Shown: positions 37,159-47,521, numbered from the stretch's first letter. The stretch is DNA of 64,000 nt from Granulicatella adiacens ATCC 49175 (GCF_025150565.1 NZ_CP102283.1:1798001-1862000); one strand, 5' to 3'. The notes: generated by a model not told the origin, from the letters alone. Made by a program: numbers and translations.

Positions 37159-37940
37159 AGCAAGCCTCTTTCTTCCATGCGGAATAGCTTGATGGCATTT
37201 TGTGTTGTTTGATGGGCCACTTCTTCCCAAGCAAGGGCGCGTTCTTTGGCAATCGTTTCAACCACGTAGCGCGTATAGCCGGGTTCGTTTCTCTTTCCAC
37301 GGTATGGCACAGGGGCTAAATACGGTGCGTCGGTTTCCACTAACATACGGTCGAATGGGACTAATTTTGCACACTCACGAACTTGCGGTGCATTTTTGAA
37401 GGTCGTCACACCGCTAAAGGAAATATGCATGCCTAAGTCCAAGAAACGCTTCATAAATTCCACGTCGCCATTATAACTATGCATAATGCCTCCGATGTCT
37501 TGAATGCCTTCTTCTTTTAGAATCTTGTAGCAATCTTCTGTCGCATCGCGGTTATGAATCACAATCGGCAATTTCATTTCTTTGGCAATCGCGATTTGGC
37601 GACGGAACACCTTGTCTTGTTCCTCGGGCGTTGAATCTTTCCAATAGTAATCCAACCCCATTTCCCCCATTGCGACCACTTGCGGATGCGTCAAACGTTC
37701 TTGTAACCAACTTTCTATTTCTTTATTGTATTGATAGGCTTCAGTTGGATGCCATCCGATAATTGAAACTACTTCTTTGAATTCTTCACTCAATTCAAGA
37801 CTTCGCGTAATTGTATCCGTATCAAATCCCACCACCGCAAAACGCGTTACGGCGAGTTCCTTTGCACGCGCGATAACCTCTTTTTCTTCTCCTGTAAACG
37901 CAGATACATTTAAATGCGTATGCGTATCAAAAATCATCAT
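37155..37940 (-). CDS. TatD family metal-dependent hydrolase
   Basis: The 261-residue product has FDTHTHLN at the start, GEMGLDYYW, PIVIHNRDA, and VETDAPYLAPVPYRG, the metal-binding set of TatD hydrolases (YabD branch). It probably acts as a deoxyribonuclease or on a related phosphoester. AGAGGCG lies upstream; the two consecutive ATG codons at the start are both usable. It is followed by rnmV with a 4-base overlap. Confidence 0.93.
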   Translation of the reverse strand: MMIFDTHTHLNVSAFTGEEKEVIARAKELAVTRFAVVGFDTDTITRSLELSEEFKEVVSIIGWHPTEAYQYNKEIESWLQERLTHPQVVAMGEMGLDYYWKDSTPEEQDKVFRRQIAIAKEMKLPIVIHNRDATEDCYKILKEEGIQDIGGIMHSYNGDVEFMKRFLDLGMHISFSGVTTFKNAPQVRECAKLVPFDRMLVETDAPYLAPVPYRGKRNEPGYTRYVVETIAKERALAWEEVAHQTTQNAIKLFRMEERGLL

Positions 37941-37948
37941 TTCGCCTC

Positions 37949-38587
37949 TTATCTTGTTGCCCCATTTAAGAATGGGTTTGTCGCAATTTCATCTTTTAGC
38001 GTTGTTGGCTCCCCATGCCCTGGGAAAATCACTGTTTCAGCAGGTAATGGCAATAAGTATTTGTGGATCCCTTCCATTAACTCTTTGTGGCTTCCATATG
38101 GGAAATCACTACGTCCAACGCTTCCTTTAAACATCACGTCCCCACCGATAACAAATCCATTTTCTCTGAAAATAAAGATGGTTCCACCAGGTGAGTGCCC
38201 TGGAATATGCGCTAATTCCGGTTCAAAACTTCCAACTTTCCATTTGCCCATTTTTTTAGGGAAATAACCATCCGCTGGCTTAGTGGTAATATTTTCTCCG
38301 GAGTAATATGAACGGTTCAATTCAGGATCGTGTAAAAATACTTTTTCCAACTCATTCATATACATTGGAATATTGTATTCTTCACGAAGTGCATCTACTG
38401 CACCGATATGGTCTCCGTGTGCATGTGTTAATACAATCGCTACTGGCTTCAACCCTTCTTCTTTAATTAATTGTTTAATATCCTCGGCTTGTGCGCCTGG
38501 GTCAAAAATCACGGTTTCTTTATTCTCATCAATTAAAAAGTAGACATTTTCTTCTAAACGCCCTACTGGAATGCTTAATAACTCCAT
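37949..38587 (-). CDS. Metallo-beta-lactamase-fold hydrolase (glyoxalase II-like)
   Basis: The 212-residue product has the dinuclear zinc motif THAHGDHIGAV, then HIPGHSPGGTIF and FPGHGEPTTLKDE. It resembles hydroxyacylglutathione hydrolase, YqgX type. The physiological thioester substrate is unknown and is unlikely to require glutathione. AAAGGAGG lies upstream. It ends 8 bases before tatD and is part of the same transcript. Confidence 0.88.
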   Translation of the reverse strand: MELLSIPVGRLEENVYFLIDENKETVIFDPGAQAEDIKQLIKEEGLKPVAIVLTHAHGDHIGAVDALREEYNIPMYMNELEKVFLHDPELNRSYYSGENITTKPADGYFPKKMGKWKVGSFEPELAHIPGHSPGGTIFIFRENGFVIGGDVMFKGSVGRSDFPYGSHKELMEGIHKYLLPLPAETVIFPGHGEPTTLKDEIATNPFLNGATR

Positions 38588-38645
38588 TTATATTCCTCCT
38601 TTAGGTCTCCTCTTAACTCTACATAAAATAGTGGGTTCTTGCAAT

Positions 38646-38678
38646 CAAAAAACGCCCAAGCATAGAGCCCAGACGTCT
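38646..38678 (-). terminator. Terminator of queT
   Basis: On the minus strand CGTCTGGGC and GCTTGGGCG pair partly through G-T pairs and are followed by six T residues, just after the queT stop. Confidence 0.55.
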
Positions 38679-38683
38679 GTTGA

Positions 38684-39193
38684 TTAATCATTGATTAATT
38701 TTTTCAAATCGATGGCTTTGTTTAATGCCGTCATCAACGGAATACCCGCTAATAATACGACGATTTCACCAAAGAATGTTTGCGCGTAGCTTAACCAGAA
38801 TGGTAAACCTAATGCTAAGTTCAATTCAATCGCTACTAAGAAAATCATCACACTGAAGACACCTGCTAAAACAAACATACGTGTTTTAACGTCTTTCACT
38901 GATTTGAAGAAAAGTGCGCTGATAGCGAATGAAGCAATTGTATGTCCTAATCCGAATACTAAGTCATACAAACCTAGACCAGACGCTGACATAAATACTG
39001 AGTTGACAAGTAATACCCCGGCAACCACACCGATTCCGTATTTTTTGTCAAAAGCGAATAAGTGGTTCAACATTTCCGCAATACGAAATTGAACATCTCC
39101 GAATGCCATAAATGCTGTTAATGATGTAACGACCACATAAAGCGCTGCGATGATTGCGTTAATCACAATCAATTTTGATTTTTTATTTTGCAT
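38684..39193 (-). CDS. queT: QueT-family queuosine precursor transporter (ECF S component)
   Basis: The 169-residue membrane protein has about five hydrophobic segments and the QueT pattern VTSLTAFMAFGDVQFRIAEM near residue 25, then VLLVNSVFMSASGLGLYDLV. It is the substrate-binding S component that works with a shared ECF module to import queuosine precursors. The preQ1 riboswitch immediately upstream supports this strongly. AGGAGG is part of the riboswitch. Confidence 0.9.
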   Translation of the reverse strand: MQNKKSKLIVINAIIAALYVVVTSLTAFMAFGDVQFRIAEMLNHLFAFDKKYGIGVVAGVLLVNSVFMSASGLGLYDLVFGLGHTIASFAISALFFKSVKDVKTRMFVLAGVFSVMIFLVAIELNLALGLPFWLSYAQTFFGEIVVLLAGIPLMTALNKAIDLKKLIND

Positions 39194-39201
39194 GTTACTG
39201 C

Positions 39202-39238
39202 CTCCTAGTTTTTTATTGAGGGATGGTTTCGAACCTCA
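39202..39238 (-). promoter_or_regulatory. PreQ1-I riboswitch controlling queT
   Basis: On the minus strand TGAGGTTCGAAACCATCC is followed by CTCAATAAAAAACTAGGAGG, matching the preQ1 class I layout: a P1 stem TGAGG/CCTCA, a loop, then an A-rich tail with CTA that folds back. The ribosome binding site AGGAGG is at the end of the tail, so ligand binding would block translation of queT. Confidence 0.88.
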
Positions 39239-39307
39239 TCGGCAAAAAACGCCATGTGCTATTGTACTATAAACAGCGTAAGATTGGTAGTCTTAAGTTG
39301 AATTTCT

Positions 39308-39868
39308 TTATCCTCTACAAATTTGTTCTTTGAATTTCTTCTTACACCGTTTGTGAGCCCCTTTTACAGAGGTAACCGACTTATCGAAGTAATCCGCCAT
39401 CTCTTCAAACGTCTGTCCGTCTAACACCCCTAGAAACACTTCTCTTTCAAAGCGAGATAAGTGATGGAAGTATTCCTCCGCATCCTCATGTAAAAATACT
39501 TGTTTCTCGCAAGATTCTACGGAAGCTGACATCAACGCTAGCTCCCCTTTATCCCCGTGGATTAGAAGATTATGAGGAACTACTCTTTGTCGATGCTCCC
39601 TTCTCAAACACTCCACTGCTAAATTTTTTAGGCACCGTTGATAATAACCTGCAAATGAAACAGCATGGTCTTCATTATATTTATCTAATGCTCGTAACAT
39701 CATGACTCTAGCTTCTTGAGCAAAATCTTCTTAATCCATCTCATGAAAGAAATAATGATGATTCATACTGGCAATTAAAGGCTCAAACCTCTTTAATAAC
39801 TCGGTGATGGCCTCCTCATTATTTTCTTTAGCTAAGTGAACTACTTCCGACAACTCTTTCTTTTCCAT
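39308..39868 (-). pseudogene. ComX/SigH-like sigma factor interrupted by an in-frame TAA
   Basis: Reading from the ATG at 39866-39868 (GGGAGG 7 bases upstream) gives MEKKELSEVVHLAKENNEEA, later FEPLIASMNHHYFFHEMD, then a TAA at 39731-39733 (codon 46). The same frame continues EDFAQEARVMMLRALDKYNE to 39308. The rejoined 186-codon frame has sigma region 2 on both sides of the stop and a region 4 helix-turn-helix FEEMADYFDKSVTSVKGAHK. Length and pattern fit the short ComX/SigH competence or stationary-phase sigma factors. A single nonsense change separates this from an intact gene. Internal re-initiation at the ATGs near 39700 would lack half of region 2. Confidence 0.75.
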
Positions 39869-39935
39869 AAAATAACCTCCCTATAAATTCCTCCCTCATT
39901 CCTTCTCCACTTCAGTATATTGATTAACAAACATA

Positions 39936-39972
39936 AAAAGCCCTAGTTTTATCGGATAAAACCAAGACTTCT
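39936..39972 (-). terminator. Terminator downstream of the exporter gene
   Basis: GTTTTATC and GATAAAAC pair at the top of an interrupted stem closed by AAG/CTT. On the minus strand it is followed by five T residues. Confidence 0.55.
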
Positions 39973-40031
39973 TAAGAATTAAATTCATTTTTCTTCTTGA
40001 AAATAAAAGATAGGATTATTTCCTAACCTTC

Positions 40032-41027
40032 TTAATTGCTTTTGGTAGAATTTCTACTCTTCTCTTTTCTCTTGAAATAATGCACACCATACGTTTGATA
40101 GAAATCGACTTTCAGCTGTACGAATCGTTTCAAGTCTCTTAATAATTGATATAATTGCGCTCTTTTTTCAAATTCGCGTCTTGTTTGCGGCAAAGGTCTT
40201 TCTCGAAAATGTTCTAACATGGCTTCAATCTCATCAATGAGTTGACTCGCTGTATTCTGTTCTGCTAATTGCTCTGCCGTCTGTTTAAACATTTCAGACA
40301 AGATGGCCATTTCTTCCCCATCCCAGCGAAATTCATTTAAATTGACCGCCATAATTTCTAATAACTTTGTTTGATCACGTCGCATTTCAAAATACTGTTC
40401 ATCGTAGGTGATTTCACTTGTTAGATGGTTCTCTGATTCTAAGCGAACATATTCTCTAGCCGCTTTCAATTTTTCTTTCACAATTTGAAGAACTTCGCCA
40501 TCATTTTTTCCATTTCCAACGGATAAAAATCCAGACATTTTCAATAGAACTTCTCTCATTTTTGATTCAATTTCTTCACGAATGTCAATAATATGTTCGC
40601 GGTACGATGGCATATACCAGTTGAATAAAATGGCAACACCCGCTCCAATCGTCACAAGAAGCATTTCATTCACAAACAGGGAGAACGTTAATTGTTGCTG
40701 CGTCCAAAGATGAATGACTAACACCGTACTTGGTGCGACTCCAATTTCTACTTTTAATATATAAGCCATCGGAATATAACATAATAAGTAAATTCCAAAA
40801 CTCATTGCATCGAAACCAAAAATCCAAAAGACAATTCCACCGACAAAAAGTGCCAATAGGGCTGCAGCTAATCGTTGACTCGTGGCCGCTAAAGAGATTT
40901 TCTTTGTATCCATTACACTTAAAATCGCAATAATGGCAGCTGCAGAGGGGGTCGATAAATTGAATGCTTGTGCAATCATTAAGGCAGAAAATGCCGAAAC
41001 AATCACCTTCATTATTTTAAGCTTCAT
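40032..41027 (-). CDS. Aromatic acid exporter (ArAE) family membrane protein
   Basis: The 331-residue product has five to six N-terminal membrane segments (to about residue 140), starting MKLKIMKVIVSAFSALMIAQ, then a long charged, mostly helical cytoplasmic region. The pattern FNLSTPSAAAIIAILSVMDT matches ArAE/DUF939 proteins. Members are proposed efflux proteins with unknown substrates. Its start overlaps the end of ogt by 11 bases, so the two are co-transcribed. Confidence 0.75.
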   Translation of the reverse strand: MKLKIMKVIVSAFSALMIAQAFNLSTPSAAAIIAILSVMDTKKISLAATSQRLAAALLALFVGGIVFWIFGFDAMSFGIYLLCYIPMAYILKVEIGVAPSTVLVIHLWTQQQLTFSLFVNEMLLVTIGAGVAILFNWYMPSYREHIIDIREEIESKMREVLLKMSGFLSVGNGKNDGEVLQIVKEKLKAAREYVRLESENHLTSEITYDEQYFEMRRDQTKLLEIMAVNLNEFRWDGEEMAILSEMFKQTAEQLAEQNTASQLIDEIEAMLEHFRERPLPQTRREFEKRAQLYQLLRDLKRFVQLKVDFYQTYGVHYFKRKEKSRNSTKSN

Positions 41028-41547
41028 TATGGATCACTGTATCTCCTTGTATTTGATGCCCTTCCAACTGTAGAAGGGTAGTTTTTCTATTCAATCCTCC
41101 CGCAAATCCTGTTAATTTTCCTGTTGTCGCAACGACTCTATGACATGGGACGAGAAGCGCAATTGGATTTTTCCCAATAGCGTTTGCGACAGCACGAGGA
41201 GAGGTTTTTCTACCTATCTTCTCGCTGACACGGTGAGTAACTTCATTATAAGTCCATACTTCTCCAAACGGAATTTCTAGCAATGTATTCCAAACACTTT
41301 GTTGAAAAGGAGTTCCTCCTTCATAAGCAATCGAAAACAAAGGAGTTCCTGGAGTTTTCTCATGATAATACTGATTAATCCATGTTTTTACAGAATCCCA
41401 CAGCGCTAAAGAATCATCCCATTCTGGATTTTTCACAAAGGCACACTCATATTTTTGCCCTTCAAACCACAAACCGGTTAATGCCACCTTATCACTTGCA
41501 GCAATCATCACCCCTAGTGGTGTATCTATCTTCGTCAAAACCGTCAT
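41017..41547 (-). CDS. ogt: Methylated-DNA--protein-cysteine methyltransferase
   Basis: The 176-residue product has the active-site motif LLVPCHRVVATTGKLTGFAGG with acceptor Cys135 and a helix-turn-helix containing SPRAVANAIGKNPIALL. It removes alkyl groups from O6 of guanine by transfer to its own cysteine. GAGGAG lies before the ATG. It overlaps the exporter gene downstream by 11 bases. Confidence 0.93.
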   Translation of the reverse strand: MTVLTKIDTPLGVMIAASDKVALTGLWFEGQKYECAFVKNPEWDDSLALWDSVKTWINQYYHEKTPGTPLFSIAYEGGTPFQQSVWNTLLEIPFGEVWTYNEVTHRVSEKIGRKTSPRAVANAIGKNPIALLVPCHRVVATTGKLTGFAGGLNRKTTLLQLEGHQIQGDTVIHNEA

Positions 41548-41633
41548 GGCAAATTCTCCTCATTTCTCATTACAAATCTATTTTTCTATTATATAATATT
41601 TTCTATCGAATGAAATAGGAAAGGAGCACTTTC

Positions 41634-42635
41634 ATGCTCATTAACGAAGCCGTTTTACATATTTTAGATAAAAATTCAGGAAACTTACTCTTATCACAGG
41701 CCCCGCTGCAACTGGGCGATCCATTTCTCATTGAATACATTACAAAACTCGTGGATAAAATCAAAAAAGTCGACCCGCATATCGGTCAATTAGCTTCTAG
41801 CGAACCACTTCTTGGATATCTGGTAGACGAAGGCATCTCTTTCTTAGAAAAGACGCAACAGTTAGCCGATAAGCTCTTTGCGCTTATTGCTCCAGCAGAA
41901 GAAATCGGACCAGCGGACTACTTATTCTTTACAGGAACAAGCGATACAGGCGGCACACTCTTTGGAATGATTCGCCTCGATTACAGTTCAAAAGTCACTC
42001 ACTTTGTCGATTATGAAGGTGAAGCTGTTAGCAATACGATTTTACAAAATCACGCTATTTTGCCAAACGCGACGCAAAAACCTTCGGAAGCTTTCATCGT
42101 AGATTTATCAAACGGAAACTACCACTTAATCGAGAAAAAAGTAGTGATGGAAGGCCAAAAAACTGCCTATTTCTCTGAAAAATTCTTAGAAATTACGGTC
42201 CCTGTCACAACGAAAGAACAAATCAAGGAAATCAAAAAAACGGTCACTCATATCGCGAAAAAACACGACGAGGAACCGTACAAAGCACTGGCAACAACGC
42301 AACAAGCCATCTTCCACCAGCTTGAAGAACAGGACGAAATCGATGCCGCAGCCATCTTCGACAAGGTATTCGAGGAAAAACCGCTCGCACGTGAAGCTGC
42401 ACAGTTGGCCATCACCGAAGAACGCGTTCCAGAAAAAATCGCCGTAACGAACGTGCCAAAATACGAACGCAAATATAGCAAGCAAAAATTCAAACTCGAC
42501 AACGGCATCGAAATTACCATTCCAAGTGAAATCTACGAAAACAAGGAAATGGTCGAATTCATTAACAATCCAGACGGATCTGTTTCAGTACTGATTAAAA
42601 ACATCGAAAGTATCTTAAATAAATTTAATGCGTAA
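41634..42635 (+). CDS. 37-kDa nucleoid-associated protein (NdpA/YejK family)
   Basis: The 333-residue product starts MLINEAVLHILDKNSGNLLL and matches the nucleoid-associated NdpA family, including FTGTSDTGGTLFGMIRLDY and the C-terminal KFKLDNGIEITIPSEIY. These proteins associate with nucleoids but their role is unclear. AAAGGAG precedes the ATG. It is a single gene ended by a clear terminator. Confidence 0.82.
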   Translation: MLINEAVLHILDKNSGNLLLSQAPLQLGDPFLIEYITKLVDKIKKVDPHIGQLASSEPLLGYLVDEGISFLEKTQQLADKLFALIAPAEEIGPADYLFFTGTSDTGGTLFGMIRLDYSSKVTHFVDYEGEAVSNTILQNHAILPNATQKPSEAFIVDLSNGNYHLIEKKVVMEGQKTAYFSEKFLEITVPVTTKEQIKEIKKTVTHIAKKHDEEPYKALATTQQAIFHQLEEQDEIDAAAIFDKVFEEKPLAREAAQLAITEERVPEKIAVTNVPKYERKYSKQKFKLDNGIEITIPSEIYENKEMVEFINNPDGSVSVLIKNIESILNKFNA

Positions 42636-42657
42636 CACCATCTATCTAATGTAAAAC

Positions 42658-42694
42658 AAGAAACCTCCTAGAAAAATTCTAGGAGGTTTTCGTT
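42658..42694. terminator. Bidirectional terminator
   Basis: AAACCTCCTAGAA (42661-42673) and TTCTAGGAGGTTT (42677-42689) form a perfect 13-bp stem with a 3-base loop, between the convergent nucleoid protein and rsmG genes. Confidence 0.88.
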
Positions 42695-43407
42695 TATAAC
42701 GGCTTCTTCAATGGAAGCCCCGGTTTTCTAAGATATTTATTTGGCGTTTCCTTCGTCTTTAAAATCGTGACAACATGACGGTTTCCGCCTTCATATGGCA
42801 AGTCGAAAGAGACATCCCCTTCTACTTTCCCGCCAAGAATCGCAATCGCTTTTTTCGCTTCTTCCAGCTCAACTTCTGTATGCGCCGCTTTTAATGCGAG
42901 GAAATACCCATGCTTTTTCACGAGTGGCATGCAAAATTCGCTCAGTACACTGAGTTTAGCAACGGCACGAGCAGTCACCACATCAAACGATGCACGGAAA
43001 TCTTTGTTTTGCCCAAAGGTTTCAGCACGGTCATGGAAACATTGCACGTCTTTTAACCCAAGCGTCTCCACTAATGTATTCAAGAATGTAATACGTTTAT
43101 TCAACGAATCCACAATCGTCACTTTCAAGTCTGGGAAGACGATTTTCAGCGGAATACTTGGAAATCCTGCACCCGCCCCAACGTCGCAAAGCGTTTGGTC
43201 GGTCAATTCATGATGGAATCCAAGCGCCAATGAATCGTAGAAATGCTTCAAGTACACGCCCTCTTCATCCGTAATCGCCGTCAAATTCATCTTTTCATTC
43301 CATTCCACTAATAGATGGAAATATTGGTCGAACTGCTTCTTTTGCTCGTCCGATAGTGTAATCCCATGTATTTCTTGGAGTCTCTGATAAAATTCTTCTG
43401 GTTTCAT
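42694..43407 (-). CDS. rsmG: 16S rRNA m7G527 methyltransferase RsmG
   Basis: The 237-residue product has the SAM-binding motif [20 protein letters not shown] and [19 protein letters not shown] of RsmG (GidB). It methylates G527 of 16S rRNA. AAGGAGG lies upstream. It follows mnmG by 10 bases, the classic gid gene order. Confidence 0.95.
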   Translation of the reverse strand: MKPEEFYQRLQEIHGITLSDEQKKQFDQYFHLLVEWNEKMNLTAITDEEGVYLKHFYDSLALGFHHELTDQTLCDVGAGAGFPSIPLKIVFPDLKVTIVDSLNKRITFLNTLVETLGLKDVQCFHDRAETFGQNKDFRASFDVVTARAVAKLSVLSEFCMPLVKKHGYFLALKAAHTEVELEEAKKAIAILGGKVEGDVSFDLPYEGGNRHVVTILKTKETPNKYLRKPGLPLKKPL

Positions 43408-43417
43408 ACGCGCCTCC

Positions 43418-45316
43418 TTATTCTTGCACTTTAGCGATTTTGCCTTGTTCGATATAGACCATCAAGATCGATACGTCGGCTGGGTTCACCCCACTAATAC
43501 GGCTCGCTTGCGCAATCGTTTCTGGTTGAATTAATTTCAACCGTTGACGCGCTTCTGTTGCAAGGCCATTAATCGCATCATAGTCGATATTGGCAGGAAT
43601 ACGTTTAGCTTCCATGCGTTTCAATTTCTCAACTTTTTCAATCGCTTTTGCAATATAACCTTCGTATTTAATCGAGATTTCTACTTGTTCTTTCACTTCA
43701 CGAGAGACTTCCACCGCTTCTCCGGCAAAGCCTACTAATTCGTCATAGCTTAATTCTGGACGTTTCAACAAGTCGCTTAGAAGGATGCCGTCTTTCAATT
43801 CTGCAGATCCTTTTTCGGCCAAGAACGCTTGTAATTCAGTGGTCGGCTTCAAGCGAATCGATTGCATCCGTTTGATTTCGGCTTCAATCGCTTCTTGTTT
43901 TGCTTGGAACTCGGCATAGCGATCGTCGTCAATCAATCCAAGTTCGCGTCCTTTTTCTGTCAAACGTAAATCGGCATTGTCATGACGAAGTAAGAGACGA
44001 TATTCGGCACGAGAGGTCAATAGACGGTATGGTTCTGTCGTTCCTTTTGTAACCAAGTCGTCCACCAATACGCCGATATACGCGTCGCTTCGGCCAAGAA
44101 TAAATGGCTCTTCTCCACGAATCTTACGCACGGCATTAATCCCTGCGTAAAGCCCTTGCCCTGCTGCTTCTTCGTATCCACTCGTTCCGTTCATTTGCCC
44201 GGCAGTGAATAAGTTTTGGACAAGTTTTGTTTCAAAAGTATTTTTCAATTGGTGCGGCACGACCACATCGTACTCAATGGCGTAACCCGTACGCATCATC
44301 TCCGCATTTTCCAACCCTTCCACGCTACGAATCATCTTGATTTGCACGTCTTCTGGAAGAGAAGTTGACAACCCTTGAATATACACTTCTTCCGTATTTT
44401 CCCCTTCTGGCTCTAGGAAAATTTGGTGACGAGGCTTGTCGCTGAAACGAACGATTTTATCTTCAATCGATGGACAGTAACGCGCGCCGACTCCTTCAAC
44501 AATCCCTGTAAACATCGGTGCACGGTGTAAGTTCTCACGAATCGTTTCATGCGTTTGTTCGTTCGTATACGTTAACCAGCAAGGAATTTGGTCGTAGCGG
44601 TAGTCTTCGTCTTTTGAAGTGAAACTGAATAAGTTTGGCGTGTCGTCCCCTGGTTGAATTTCTGTTTTACTATAATCAATCGATGAGCCCTTGATACGTG
44701 GCGGAGTTCCTGTTTTGAAACGCGCTAACTCGAAGCCTAATTCGAGTAAGTTCTCTGATAATTTAATCGATGGCTGTGAGTTATTGGCACCGGATGAGTA
44801 TTTCAATTCTCCGATAATAATTTGACCACGAGAAGAAGTTCCAGCCGTTAAGACTACCGCTTTTGAACGGTAAATGGCACCTGTATTCGTGATAACCCCT
44901 TTACATACGCCGTCTTCGACAATCAATTCTTCCGCAATCCCTTGGCGTAAATCCAAGTTTTCTTGCTTCTCGATTGTCTTCTTCATTTCTTGCGCGTATA
45001 AATGCTTATCCGCTTGCGCACGTAAGGCACGTACAGCAGGTCCTTTCCCAGTGTTCAGCATACGCATTTGAATATACGTTTTATCGATGTTGCGACCCAT
45101 TTCGCCTCCAAGAGCGTCGATTTCACGCACCACAACCCCTTTGGCAGGTCCGCCTACAGATGGGTTACATGGCATGAAGGCCACCATTTCTAAGTTCATT
45201 GTCAGTAATAATGTTTTTGCGCCCATACGTGCACTCGCTAGCGCCGCTTCACTGCCGGCATGTCCTGCACCGACGACCACTACATCATAATTTCCAGCTT
45301 CGTAAGTTGTTACCAT
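43418..45316 (-). CDS. mnmG: tRNA uridine-34 5-carboxymethylaminomethyl enzyme MnmG
   Basis: The 632-residue product starts [20 protein letters not shown], with the FAD-binding [12 protein letters not shown], then the MnmG signatures [19 protein letters not shown] and [19 protein letters not shown]. With MnmE it modifies the wobble uridine of several tRNAs. I use the ATG at 45314-45316, with GGAGA upstream. It follows the NUDIX gene by 10 bases. Its partner mnmE lies just upstream on the same strand. Confidence 0.96.
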   Translation of the reverse strand: MVTTYEAGNYDVVVVGAGHAGSEAALASARMGAKTLLLTMNLEMVAFMPCNPSVGGPAKGVVVREIDALGGEMGRNIDKTYIQMRMLNTGKGPAVRALRAQADKHLYAQEMKKTIEKQENLDLRQGIAEELIVEDGVCKGVITNTGAIYRSKAVVLTAGTSSRGQIIIGELKYSSGANNSQPSIKLSENLLELGFELARFKTGTPPRIKGSSIDYSKTEIQPGDDTPNLFSFTSKDEDYRYDQIPCWLTYTNEQTHETIRENLHRAPMFTGIVEGVGARYCPSIEDKIVRFSDKPRHQIFLEPEGENTEEVYIQGLSTSLPEDVQIKMIRSVEGLENAEMMRTGYAIEYDVVVPHQLKNTFETKLVQNLFTAGQMNGTSGYEEAAGQGLYAGINAVRKIRGEEPFILGRSDAYIGVLVDDLVTKGTTEPYRLLTSRAEYRLLLRHDNADLRLTEKGRELGLIDDDRYAEFQAKQEAIEAEIKRMQSIRLKPTTELQAFLAEKGSAELKDGILLSDLLKRPELSYDELVGFAGEAVEVSREVKEQVEISIKYEGYIAKAIEKVEKLKRMEAKRIPANIDYDAINGLATEARQRLKLIQPETIAQASRISGVNPADVSILMVYIEQGKIAKVQE

Positions 45317-45326
45317 AGTCTCTCCT

Positions 45327-45803
45327 TTACTTTCTTTCTCCATAAAATTCTACATTGTGACTAACATATTCGCCTGCTTCATAATTAAACTTCGCAGAAA
45401 AGAACGGTTCGTTTCCTAAAATCCACTCTAGGAAAATGCGGTCCCCTTCCCAAGACGGTTTCTGGAGGACTTCATCGTAAGGAACCCATTCCAGCGTCCC
45501 TTCTGGCGAATCAATCAGCTCTCCTGAAAACTCCGTCACACGAAAAACATACGTATACCAATCGTGTCCTGGGGTGAATTCTGGGAAGGTGATGATTCCT
45601 TTCATCTCCATCTTTGTAGCCGTTAGTCCTGTTTCTTCAAAAATTTCACGCACGGCACATTCTTCTGGAGTTTCTGCTGCTTCAAGCTTTCCACCAACGC
45701 CAATATACTTGCCCTCATGGACATCGTTTGGCTTTTTGTTGCGTAATAACAGTAAAAATTCTTTGCCATTATCGATATAGCAGATTGTCGCTAGCTTCGT
45801 CAT
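45327..45803 (-). CDS. NUDIX hydrolase (8-oxo-dGTP diphosphatase type)
   Basis: The 158-residue product has a complete NUDIX box: [20 protein letters not shown] followed by ETGL. It resembles MutT/YtkD enzymes that clean 8-oxo-dGTP from the nucleotide pool, though other nucleoside diphosphate substrates are possible. AGGAGG precedes the ATG. It is the first gene of the NUDIX-mnmG-rsmG group. Confidence 0.88.
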   Translation of the reverse strand: MTKLATICYIDNGKEFLLLLRNKKPNDVHEGKYIGVGGKLEAAETPEECAVREIFEETGLTATKMEMKGIITFPEFTPGHDWYTYVFRVTEFSGELIDSPEGTLEWVPYDEVLQKPSWEGDRIFLEWILGNEPFFSAKFNYEAGEYVSHNVEFYGERK

Positions 45804-45897
45804 CAGCTTTCCTCCTTGTACCTTTCGTTTCTATCGATGCGCCCGATCCTTGGGAACATCACAGTAATCGAACGAGGAGCGTTCACTCGTTCATTTG

Positions 45898-45921
45898 TTC
45901 TCTCTTAATGAAAGAGAGAAA
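45898..45921. other. Short hairpin upstream of the NUDIX gene
   Basis: TTCTCTCTT and AAGAGAGAA pair around a 4-5 base loop between element copy 2 and the NUDIX gene. No T-run of note follows; its role is unknown. The rest of 45804-45926 shows no gene. Confidence 0.4.
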
Positions 45922-45926
45922 ACGGA

Positions 45927-46092
45927 AATTCTTACGGATTCTATAGTAGCAGTAATGGCGATTGTAATCGATGCGAATTAGATTCTCTTAAAATTGATTT
46001 TTAGAGAATCTTTGAGGCTCGATAGGTAGGAAGACAACAGGCTTCCACCGGTACAGCCATTACAGCTACTATGAAGATATCCGTAAAGAATT
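45927..46092 (-). repeat. Nested hairpin element, copy 2 (3' of mnmE)
   Basis: Core arms AATTCTTACGGAT (45927-45939) and ATATCCGTAAAGAATT (46077-46092) and inner arms AGATTCTCT (45980-45988) and AGAGAATCT (46003-46011) form a nested hairpin. On the minus strand, the direction of mnmE, it reads GGATATCTTCATAG, then GTACCGG about 15 bases on. It starts 13 bases after the mnmE stop. The stem bases differ from copies 1 and 3 in compensating pairs (ACGGA with TCCGT here, TTGGAC with GTCCAA in copy 1). Confidence 0.7.
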
Positions 46093-46105
46093 GAAGTTTT
46101 AGCTC

Positions 46106-47494
46106 TTATTTTCCTAAACAGAACTGGCTGAACAATTGTGTTAACAGCTCGTCTTGAACCGTATCACCTGTGATTTCGCCCAAGAGATCCCAAGCGCGGG
46201 TAAAATCAATCTGGATTAAATCAACAGGCATGCCCATGTCGACCCCGTTCGCCACTTCTTGCAGCGCTTGTTCTGCCTTTTCAAGAAGCGCAATATGACG
46301 CGTGTTCGATAAGTACGTAGCGTCGCGCTCATTCATTTGCCCTTGGAAGAAGTAATCAGCAATCTTTTCTTCCAATTGGTCGATGCCTTCTTTCTTCAGC
46401 ATTGACGTTGTGACAATTTCGCTGTCTGTTGCAAATTCTTTGACCTTATCCATATCAATTTTTGTTGGTAAGTCTGTTTTGTTTAATAAAATAATACGTT
46501 TAAAGTCTTTCGTTTGTTCTAATAAGCGGAGGTCTTCATCCCTCAACTCTTCGCTTTGATTTAAAATTAAGAGCACGAAATCCGCTTCGTTTAATGCTTT
46601 ACGGCTTCGTTCCACCCCGATACGTTCAACAACGTCATCCGTTTCACGAATTCCCGCCGTATCAATCAGTTGGAGTGGCACTCCTCGAACATTCACATAC
46701 TCTTCAATCGTGTCACGAGTCGTTCCTGCGATATCCGTTACGATGGCTTTTTCCTCGCGTAATAACACGTTCAATAGACTCGATTTTCCTACGTTTGGAC
46801 GTCCAACAATCGCTGCCTTCAATCCGTCACGCAAAATTTTTCCTTGGCTTGCCGTGTTTAGCAATGCGCGAATGCCTTGTGAGACTTGCTGCGTCTTCTC
46901 GCGCAACAGTTGCAAGGTCATCTCTTCCACATCATCATACTCTGGATAGTCGATATTTACTTCGACTTGCGCTAATGTGTTTAAGATTTCTTGTCGTAAA
47001 TTCTGAATTAACTTTGAGAGTTCTCCATCAAGTTGGCGCATTGCCATTTGCATCGACTTATCTGTTTTGGCACGAATCAAATCCATCACGGCTTCTGCTT
47101 GTGAGAGGTCAATTCGCCCATTCAAGAAGGCGCGTTTTGTAAACTCACCAGGCTCTGCTAAGCGTGCTCCCCTGCGAAGAACGAGTTGCAAGATGCGGTT
47201 AATCGCCACAATCCCACCGTGACAGTTGATTTCCACAACGTCCTCACGCGTAAAAGTCTTTGGCGCGCGAAGTACCGTCACCATCACTTCATCAATGACT
47301 TCATCGTTCTTTGGATCCACGATATGCCCATAGTGAATCGTATGACTGGGTTGTTCATTTAATCGTTTTTCTTTCAATCGATACACTTCATCGGCAATGC
47401 GAATTGCATCCTCTCCACTGATACGGACAATCCCGATCGCCCCTTCGCCAGGTGCCGTTGAAATCGCCGCAATCGTATCAAATTCTGTCTGCAT
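46106..47494 (-). CDS. mnmE: tRNA modification GTPase MnmE
   Basis: The 462-residue product has an N-terminal folate-binding domain ([20 protein letters not shown]), a GTPase domain with [21 protein letters not shown] and LNKTD, and the C-terminal FCLGK whose cysteine is conserved. It works with MnmG on tRNA wobble uridine. I use the ATG at 47492-47494 with GTGAGGGA upstream. A leader with a terminator-like hairpin precedes it. Confidence 0.95.
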   Translation of the reverse strand: MQTEFDTIAAISTAPGEGAIGIVRISGEDAIRIADEVYRLKEKRLNEQPSHTIHYGHIVDPKNDEVIDEVMVTVLRAPKTFTREDVVEINCHGGIVAINRILQLVLRRGARLAEPGEFTKRAFLNGRIDLSQAEAVMDLIRAKTDKSMQMAMRQLDGELSKLIQNLRQEILNTLAQVEVNIDYPEYDDVEEMTLQLLREKTQQVSQGIRALLNTASQGKILRDGLKAAIVGRPNVGKSSLLNVLLREEKAIVTDIAGTTRDTIEEYVNVRGVPLQLIDTAGIRETDDVVERIGVERSRKALNEADFVLLILNQSEELRDEDLRLLEQTKDFKRIILLNKTDLPTKIDMDKVKEFATDSEIVTTSMLKKEGIDQLEEKIADYFFQGQMNERDATYLSNTRHIALLEKAEQALQEVANGVDMGMPVDLIQIDFTRAWDLLGEITGDTVQDELLTQLFSQFCLGK

Positions 47495-47521
47495 ACTGTC
47501 CCTCACTTTCGTTTTATTGCA

